A stretch of 64,000 nt of DNA, from positions 82,591,538 to 82,655,537 of the forward strand of contig NC_044004.1 in the NCBI RefSeq assembly GCF_900496995.4, in the 5' to 3' direction. Below are positions 57,617-64,000 of the stretch, in pieces. Numbering within the stretch: position 1 is the first letter of the stretch; each line of letters opens with the position of its first letter. The DNA comes from Aquila chrysaetos chrysaetos. Taxonomy: Eukaryota > Chordata > Aves > Accipitriformes > Accipitridae. The notes below the pieces were generated by a model that did not search any database, was not told where the DNA came from, and saw only the letters and a list, made by a program, of their open reading frames with translations. A program made the position numbers and the translations under genes.

Positions 57617-60192
57617 GTTTTTATTATTGCCCTGAATGATTTCAGTGATCCTATTTACAGTGCAGTTGTATTGGCACAGCTGAATTGCAACTGGAGGCGG
57701 GGAAAATCAGTAGCTGTGTTACGAGCTTATTCTGCCAGTGGATAATACATTCCTGTAACTGCATCTTCTGTCTGCAAGAGGCACTTTTTATTGTCAGTGC
57801 AAATGATTACAAAGCCTAAAAAAAAAAAAAAATCGATTTTTTTGCATCCTACACAAATGCACACCTCCCCAAACGAAAAAGTGTTTCTGGCTAGGTTGCT
57901 GTCTGCCTCAATTACTGCAAACACAAAAATGCTTTTGAAAACCATAGCCTGCAGCACTTAGCAGTGTAAAACTTCTCTAGGGAAACTGAAAGTACCTCTT
58001 TAAGTAAAGTTAGCTATAAACTTGAATCAAAAAGGGAGATCTTTATATGAGATGGGTTACATTTTATGGACCAAGTTGGGGTATTTTTAATGGATAAGCA
58101 GGTGATTTTTAATGCCTCTCACAAGTGAAAACCTCACACCAAAGTTTTGACTCTCTAATTTCAGAGCAAGATTCAACCTGCAGCTTGTGACCTTGCTCAC
58201 AGGAGACGTCAAAACAAAGCCAGTGCGTTGACTTGGCTCACTTCTCCTTTACTGACGTTCCAGCTGTTCTTTCAGAAGTTTCAGGGTAGACAGTTGATCT
58301 TCCAGTGAAGATTAAGAAGCTTTAGGAACTGCGTGAACAGTGGTTTAAAAACTTCCAAAGTGACCACAGGAAAAAAAACCCCGCACCACCCTGGAGCTAA
58401 AGTTTAATTTTAACTCAGGGAAGCAGAAACAGAAAGCTAGGGCGAGTTTGTTTATGGTGACTGTCACAGCTTCGGCAGTTCCTCCCGCCGTGGGTCTCTT
58501 GGTCTGCGTCGCAGAAAAACGCGTGCAAGTTTTTGGCTGGAGCAAATCTTTGCTGTCAGGGCAGGCTCAGCTCTCCTGTTGGTACTGCTGTTCTCTGCAG
58601 AGATGCCTGCTACATTGACAAGTATCTTTACTGCTGATGGGAGCCTTGACGTTGCTTTTCTGCGATGCTCGGGTTTTATCAACTTGATCTGAGCAGAGAG
58701 AAGAGAGTCGGGTCCCTCCATGGTCTTCACCCGACTTCCATGCACTGGGAAGCTGTGCCGACCATCCCGTTTCTCATCTTCTCCAAGCTCTGCAGTGGCT
58801 CCCTTGTGTTTTGTGAAGCACTGCATACAAGTAGAGCATGCTGGCATTTTTTTTTAAAATGGCGTGCATTTATCTGATTAAGAGCTATGTAAATTTAGAT
58901 GCAAACTTGTTTCAGCCCTTGGGGTGCTTGGCAAGTTGCCTGGCGTGCTCTCGGTGCTGGAAAAGTCTGCACACCACTGTTGCTCCAAGGGAAAGTTTCA
59001 AGCGCGTCATTCCTTTTCTTTTTTTCCTTATAAAGGTTATTGTGCCTCAGCGCTCATTGAATTACCTCCCTAGTTCAGAAAGGAAAGGTTATTTTTCCCT
59101 CTCTTTTCCCCTTGGCAAATCCAGAAGAGTTGCCATCACTGCTCACTAAAAATGTCCCTTGCAGGGCCATTGGTATTTAAGGGTGCTCCAGGGACTCCCC
59201 TGAGCTCTCTGCTGGGGCCGCTGAAGGGCTGAGGCAGTACAGGGACAACCTAAAAAGAGATCAGGGTAACTAAAAGATCTTTTCTGGGCCCAGAGGCCTG
59301 TGAAACCCTTTTGTGTTGTAAATATGGTCACAGGAAGAAAAAAGGTGCCTGAGGATGCTCAATTTGGCCTGAAATTTTTCATGTGTTTTCTCCAGTGATT
59401 TGAGGGGTGGCTAATTACTCTCTCTTTCCTGCAAAACCAAAAAGGGACCATCAATATTTCATATTAGGAGATGTGGTTGGGCTAAATATAGCTATTGCTT
59501 TTTTTCTGACAAGCGTGCAGCAAGGAGCTCGCTATCTCCCGGCTTTCGGCGCTCAGCACTGGTCCGTGGCTTTGGCCTCTCCGCTGGCTTGGACGAGCTT
59601 TTAACCTCGCCGTTTTTCTCCGTGCATGTATTTCACCTTGTGCAACGCCGAGCGCTCGCACACACCTTTAACTGCCATCTTCTGCAGGTGCGGTCTGAGA
59701 GACTGTAGCTGATACCCTGGTGGATGTTACCCAGTTAGCATTACCTGGCACGTAGCAACTGACAGTCTGCAGGCTCGGTATAATAAATGAAAAATCACCC
59801 AGTTTTTGCTCTGCATAGGTCTGGAGAAACCCCTTTTCTGGGACTCTTGAGTTGCAAGGTGGGAAGGCTACGCTCCCTGATGCGGGGTCCCCCAGCTCAA
59901 CCCTTGACTTCTGGATGCTCCCCCCCGCACACCAGATGGGAGAAAATATTTTACCTGCGCCTGCAATTTGAACTGGTTTTCTCCATCAGTGCAGGGGTGC
60001 AGCCCTCATCACTGCTGTCCTCATTTCCTAGGGCTTTACACCTCCTTTGGAAGCGCTGATGGCTCTGGAAATGGTGGGTGATCCGGCCTTTGGGAACCAG
60101 CCCAGCCCACACTGAAACCTGTAGTGTCTGATGGGAAGATAATGAGATGCTAATGAAGGCCCCCCCCCGCCCCCGTAGCAATGAGCTGGGGT

Positions 60193-60211
60193 GGGGGGGG
60201 GGGGGGGGGGG
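60193..60211. repeat. G19 homopolymer
   Basis: Nineteen consecutive G within CCNI intron 1, preceded by a C-run at 60162-60168. Lengths may be assembly-dependent. Confidence 0.9.
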
Positions 60212-62397
60212 AAGCTGTGAATGTGCATGTTTCTCCCCTTCACCTTCAGCAGCCCCATTTACAGTGGTGTGAGTGTTGTCAGGATCACCCCGAGGTTTAA
60301 AAAAGAAATGCAAAAATTAGTAAATGCACATAAATAAGCTGCGGTTCAAGCCACAGTTCTGTTTAGAAGAACAGAGTTTCACCTCTTCCAGACAGAATCT
60401 CCCTCTTGTGAAGTGAGGAACTTTTAACAGGGAATTTTCAGTCCCTAGTGATACTCAGTTAGGCATTTGGGGGCTGGTGGGAAGTGATTTTGAGACACAC
60501 TGCAAAGCATTTTGAGCCAGCTCAGGAATCCTGGATCCAAGGTGTTCCCTCCAGCTGGAAAGTCAGTATATGGCCCAAGTCACCTTGGGTCATTGCAGTG
60601 ACGGGCTGGAAACCTTGTGTAGGGGTATGCCAAGCCAGTACAGCCTCTCCTTTGTTCGTGGAGAAGCATTTGTTCTATAAGAATCTAATATAAAAGGGGT
60701 TTCTGTTCAGGACTGAGACGCTTGACATTTATTTGCCACTTCAAACCTGTTTGGCTGTAAGTGGGACTTGAGCGCGGTTTTATGCCTCGTGCAGGTTCTG
60801 TGTGAATCACGCCCATTAAAACCTCCTGTAAATTGATAAAGAAAAATATTTGTTCTAGTTTCCCTTAACTCTGTGAAAGCACTCTGAATCTTCATTTGTT
60901 CAGAGCTGCTGTTGTTATTATTTATAAAAAACTGATTGTTTTCACTGTGAATTTTGTTTATTTTCTCTGATTCAAGATGTTGCCTTATTTCCTGTAAATA
61001 CAGCATAAACTGTTGTATTAACAAACTGGTCTTTATAAAAAAGCCTGGTTAGCGTTTGGCCAATATCCACCTGTTGCAGATTTCACAAGAGCTCACAGAA
61101 GGAATTGAAAGTTTAAATAACTTTCCCATGGATTTACCCTTTGGGGCTGAATTGTTTTGCCTAAGTGATTTAATACTGTCAAGAAATTTGCGGCCAGAGT
61201 AATGGCAGGCAGTAATAGAACAATTTGAATAACCTTTTCGATCAGATCATCTTCTCCATTTGCAAGCAGGTGGTGGAATTTATTGTCTTTAAAAAAAGTT
61301 AAAAAAAAAATCTTGCCTCTGCTTTGTTTTTAATTTCAAATTTACAAGTTTCTTGACATATTGTTACTGCTGAGGGAGGCCACACTAGGGCCAGGAGAAC
61401 CCCCTTTTTTCTGTTTCGTGTATAGCAAAGTGTTTTGCTTTAAATTGCATGCTTTTTATCATCGCTTCCGCCAGTGGAAGCAAGCGTTTCTGGATATTGT
61501 AGGCCTTGCAGAAATTTTCTCCGTTACTTACGTGGCTTGTAGTCAATTCATGCTTTGCAAAGGCTGTCGCCGGGTTTGCTGCTTTTTTTCTCCTTTAAAA
61601 CACATTTCCTATCTAAAATTAGAGATGTGCCCTAAAGTTTTGTGGATCTAACATATTTTCAGAGTGATGAGACCTGAGAGGAGCCATCCTGAACTCCCTG
61701 GTACATTTGCATTGCACATGAAACGGGTCGCAGCTTCTGTGAGAAGCTAAAAACCATACTGTGCAGAGAGGGAAAACGTTGATCTTTTTGCCGGGCTTCA
61801 GCCTGTAAATCATTTAAATTCTCAAACAAGCGTTCCTCTGTTTTGCACAGAACTTCCTGTTGCTGCAGAGAGTACTGGGGTAAGGCTGGCACCAACCAGA
61901 TTCTGAGGCTGGGATTTTTGAAAAATGTTTGAATGTCAGTCTTAACTTGCCTTGAAGTCACAGGTTGACTGGTTTTAACTTCAGCAAGATTTCAGCTAGG
62001 GCAACCAACTTAACTGAAATCTCCTTTACGTTTGCCATACAGCTCTCCCCTCTTCTCAAGTATTTTTCATTAAACAGCCCTCCTTTATAGTGCTGCTGAA
62101 GCAGGAGAGGTCTTGCCTGATTGTCTACATAACAGAGAAGCAGAAAACCTCAAGTGGCAGGGCTCTCCAGCCCACGTAGGTGCTGGAGGCCTGTGGACGA
62201 TTTTGGCCCAGCTTCATCTGAATCTGAGCCGACTGGTTTGGGTTTCCTTGGGTAGGTTTGCCAAATACCCGATCGCTGTCTGTTACAAATGAGCCTGTTC
62301 CGTTTCTTGCAGCTTTAGTTACCTTTGTGCTTTCTTTTGCTCAGTTTAGCGGACAGGCACGGCTCAGTGTTTCACCAGGCTGTCTTTGGTTTTGCAG

Positions 62398-62554
62398 GTA
62401 GCTGTATCCAGCTGGGTGGCAGGTGGATCCAAGGGTTACCATGAAGTTTTCAGGACCCCTGGAGAGCCAGAGGTTGTCTCTCCTCCTGGAGACGGCAATC
62501 TCTAGGGAAGCTCAAATGTGGAAAGCACATGTGCCGAAAATTCAGCCTAATCAG
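62398..62554 (+). other. CCNI: CCNI exon 2 (5' UTR end plus first coding segment)
   Basis: The exon begins after a pyrimidine-rich acceptor (TTTTGCAG) and ends at donor CAG|GTAACG. Its first 43 nt are 5' UTR. Both boundaries keep the cyclin I frame. Confidence 0.9.
62441..62554 (+). CDS. CCNI: Cyclin I, first coding exon (gene continues past the window)
   Basis: The start ATG in context TTACCATGA (A at -3) opens 38 codons, beginning MKFSGPLESQRLSLLLETAI and continuing SREAQMWKAHVPK. This is almost the same as the human cyclin I N-terminus (MKFPGPLENQRLSFLLEKAI). It ends in phase 0 at ...NQ, where human continues NVSPSQRDEV in the next exon. That exon, which starts the cyclin box, is not in the remaining 1.4 kb, so the gene is partial here. 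Cyclin I is an atypical cyclin abundant in post-mitotic cells such as neurons and podocytes; it activates CDK5 and supports survival signalling. CCNG2 lies upstream in the opposite orientation, matching human 4q21 and securing the assignment. Confidence 0.95.
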
Positions 62555-63060
62555 GTAACGTCTCTTCTTCACATCATTCATCTTAGTAAAGGCATGAGAC
62601 TATCCTCTGGTGTATTTTTATGTGAACCACTGAAGCTGTTGCATGAGAAGTTACCTTCTGCTTGAGACCTGGGAAGTCAGCCTCTGAAGTCAGTGATTAC
62701 TTTTTTATTTGAGGGACATACCTGCAATCAGGCGTACAGAACGCACTGTACAGCACACAGTGTTAGATCTCTGCTGTTGCTTCTGAAAGCATGTACATAT
62801 ATTGTCTTAATTAAATTCGTTTTACAAATTGCATGGATAATTAATGCACATTTCTAGTGGGTACCAACTTTGCAACAGTTCTTAAAAGCAGCTTCATTTT
62901 CTTGGACTAAGTTCACTAATAACAGTGTTGAAAAGCTGGTTGCTTTCCACGTGAAATGACGTCTTCTCACATAAACTGTTGCCGCTAGCTTTGCTCAGGC
63001 CTCCCCCTGAAACAGCATATTCACAGCGAAAGCCTGACTTTGCCGCCTTTTTCCCATTCT

Positions 63061-63225
63061 GGGCCAGATTCTTCCCTGCTGTAAATCAGCCTAGTTCTGC
63101 AGGATAGCCTGTAGCTGTATCGCCTGAAGCCAGATGAGGATCTGATGTGCTCAGGCACTGTCTACTTTAGGAAGAACCCCACTGACTGTAATGGGACTAT
63201 TTATGGAGCAGGGTGCAAGCTCGTG
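63061..63225. repeat. Ancient palindromic MITE-like sauropsid repeat
   Basis: CCAGATTCTTCCCTGCTGTA with AATCAGCCTAG is mirrored by CAGATGAGGATCTG at 63132-63145, and CCCCACTGACTGTAATGGGA follows at 63177-63196. These are diverged versions of palindromic segments very common in reptile genomes (CAGCTGGTGTAAATCAG..., CCCACTGAAGTCAATGGG). The family name is not certain and the call is from memory. Confidence 0.4.
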
Positions 63226-63284
63226 TCAAGGGAAGCAGAGCCAGGCGCTGGCCTGTTCCAGCGAGGAATGTTCTCACAGGACTG

Positions 63285-63410
63285 GAGGACAATTCAGGGT
63301 GGAGGGGACCGCAGGGGGTCCGTAGTCCAACCTCCCGCTCAAGATTTGCAGCAGGGCCAGCCAGCTGGGAGGTTGGACCAGGTCGCTCATGGTCCTACCC
63401 AGCCTGAATT
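63285..63410 (-). repeat. CR1 LINE 3' fragment
   Basis: The plus strand reads GGAGGGGACCGCAGGGGGTC, then GTAGTCCAACCTCCCGCTCA and GGTTGGACCAGGTCGCTCAT, the antisense of the CR1 3' region. Short, 5'-truncated and rich in CpG remnants. Confidence 0.75.
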
Positions 63411-64000
63411 GCGTTTGTGCTCCTCGCGGAGAAGGCGCCTGTCTAGCATGTGCACTCGAAAATGCCTGTGAACTCCACAAAGTTTTGTTTAAAACAAATC
63501 TGAAATGTGAGGGTGGTTGTCACAGAGTTTCTGGTACTTTGTCACTGGGCTGGGCAGAAATAACCACACTAAAGGGCTCAGATCCAGTCTTGCTGTTCTT
63601 GATTCATATAAAATGTTCACGCAAGCGTGGCAGCTGTTGTGAAAGCTAATTGGTGTGGTGGTTGTTTTTTCTGTCTGGCGAACAAGAAACTGCTGTTGTT
63701 GTGTATGAACAAATATGTTTTTAAGGGGCTCAGTATTAGTTTTGTTAATCCATGTTTAGGTTTCCAAATAAGTGATCTGGTTGTCAGAGGCGTTGCATAT
63801 ATTGTAGCTGTGGCTGTCTTCGGGCACGTACAGTTTAAGACCCTGGTTTATGGTAAACCAGCCTGTTATTCCATGCTGGCAGTATTCCTGGGGTTAGTGA
63901 TTATAACGTAGGGAGGTAAGATTACAGTATAACAAGATAGGTTAGGGACTTAGAGAGTGTAGCCAAACCAGATTCTTGTGTGGAAATTTCACGGGGACAA

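Larger units (their letters stand above)
45524..62397 (+). other. CCNI: CCNI intron 1
   Basis: Bounded by the donor at 45524 and the acceptor TTTTGCAG at 62390-62397. It contains the tail of the CpG island, a large antisense CR1, homopolymer tracts and otherwise unremarkable sequence. Open frames inside (for example 58464-58847 minus, 127 codons) show no family resemblance. Confidence 0.6.
62555..64000 (+). other. CCNI: CCNI intron 2, partial
   Basis: From the donor at 62555 to the window end. Apart from two repeat remnants (63061-63225 and 63285-63410) I see no exon; the next cyclin I exon should begin with codons for NVSPSQRDE and is not present. Confidence 0.7.

Noticed and set aside
58464..58847. 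127-codon minus-strand frame starting with ATG in CCNI intron 1
   Set aside because: Charged but without recognisable domain, promoter or exon partners; chance frames of this length are expected in 64 kb.
1..64000. CRISPR arrays, operons, bacterial or viral genes
   Set aside because: The sequence is vertebrate genomic DNA; no spaced direct repeats, dense coding or endogenous retroviral gag/pol frames were recognised.

Overview
This window looks like avian nuclear DNA. The dated repeats are nearly all CR1 LINEs, interspersed repeat density is low, introns are short, two sharp CpG islands are present, and both recognisable genes are vertebrate cyclins. The species cannot be named from the sequence; a crocodilian or turtle source is less likely but not excluded.

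Layout. Positions 1 to about 21.9 kb hold no gene I can recognise, only two short tandem duplications and an old MIR-like SINE remnant. From about 21.9 to 29.5 kb, on the minus strand, lies CCNG2 (cyclin G2). All seven coding exons can be reconstructed with consensus splice sites (stop at 23959, first AUG at 28674). A roughly 2 kb 3' UTR appears to contain a CR1 fragment, and a GC-rich promoter carries four CCAAT boxes and a FOXO-type site. From about 30.0 to 44.1 kb is an intergenic spacer with scattered old repeats. At 44.1-46.0 kb a second CpG island contains the probable non-coding first exon of CCNI (cyclin I) on the plus strand. Intron 1 of CCNI (about 17 kb) fills most of the remainder and contains a 3.6 kb, nearly full-length but broken CR1 in antisense orientation. 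The first coding exon of CCNI is at 62398-62554; the rest of the gene lies beyond the window.

The two genes are paralogues of the cyclin G/I family placed head to head about 16 kb apart, with transcription diverging from the shared spacer. Human 4q21 has the same arrangement. Both genes carry a phase-0 intron at what aligns as the same N-terminal position, which supports an old inverted duplication. Cyclin G2 is an unstable, FOXO-inducible brake on proliferation that binds PP2A; cyclin I is an atypical, mostly post-mitotic cyclin linked to CDK5.

Most noteworthy: (1) an extra base in a G run in CCNG2 exon 3 that breaks an otherwise intact gene, probably an assembly error but checkable; (2) a stack of upstream AUGs in the CCNI leader, one overlapping the main start; (3) a FOXO and NF-Y cluster in the CCNG2 promoter; (4) a CR1 piece and two Pumilio-type motifs in the inferred CCNG2 3' UTR. 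I found no convincing new biological system.
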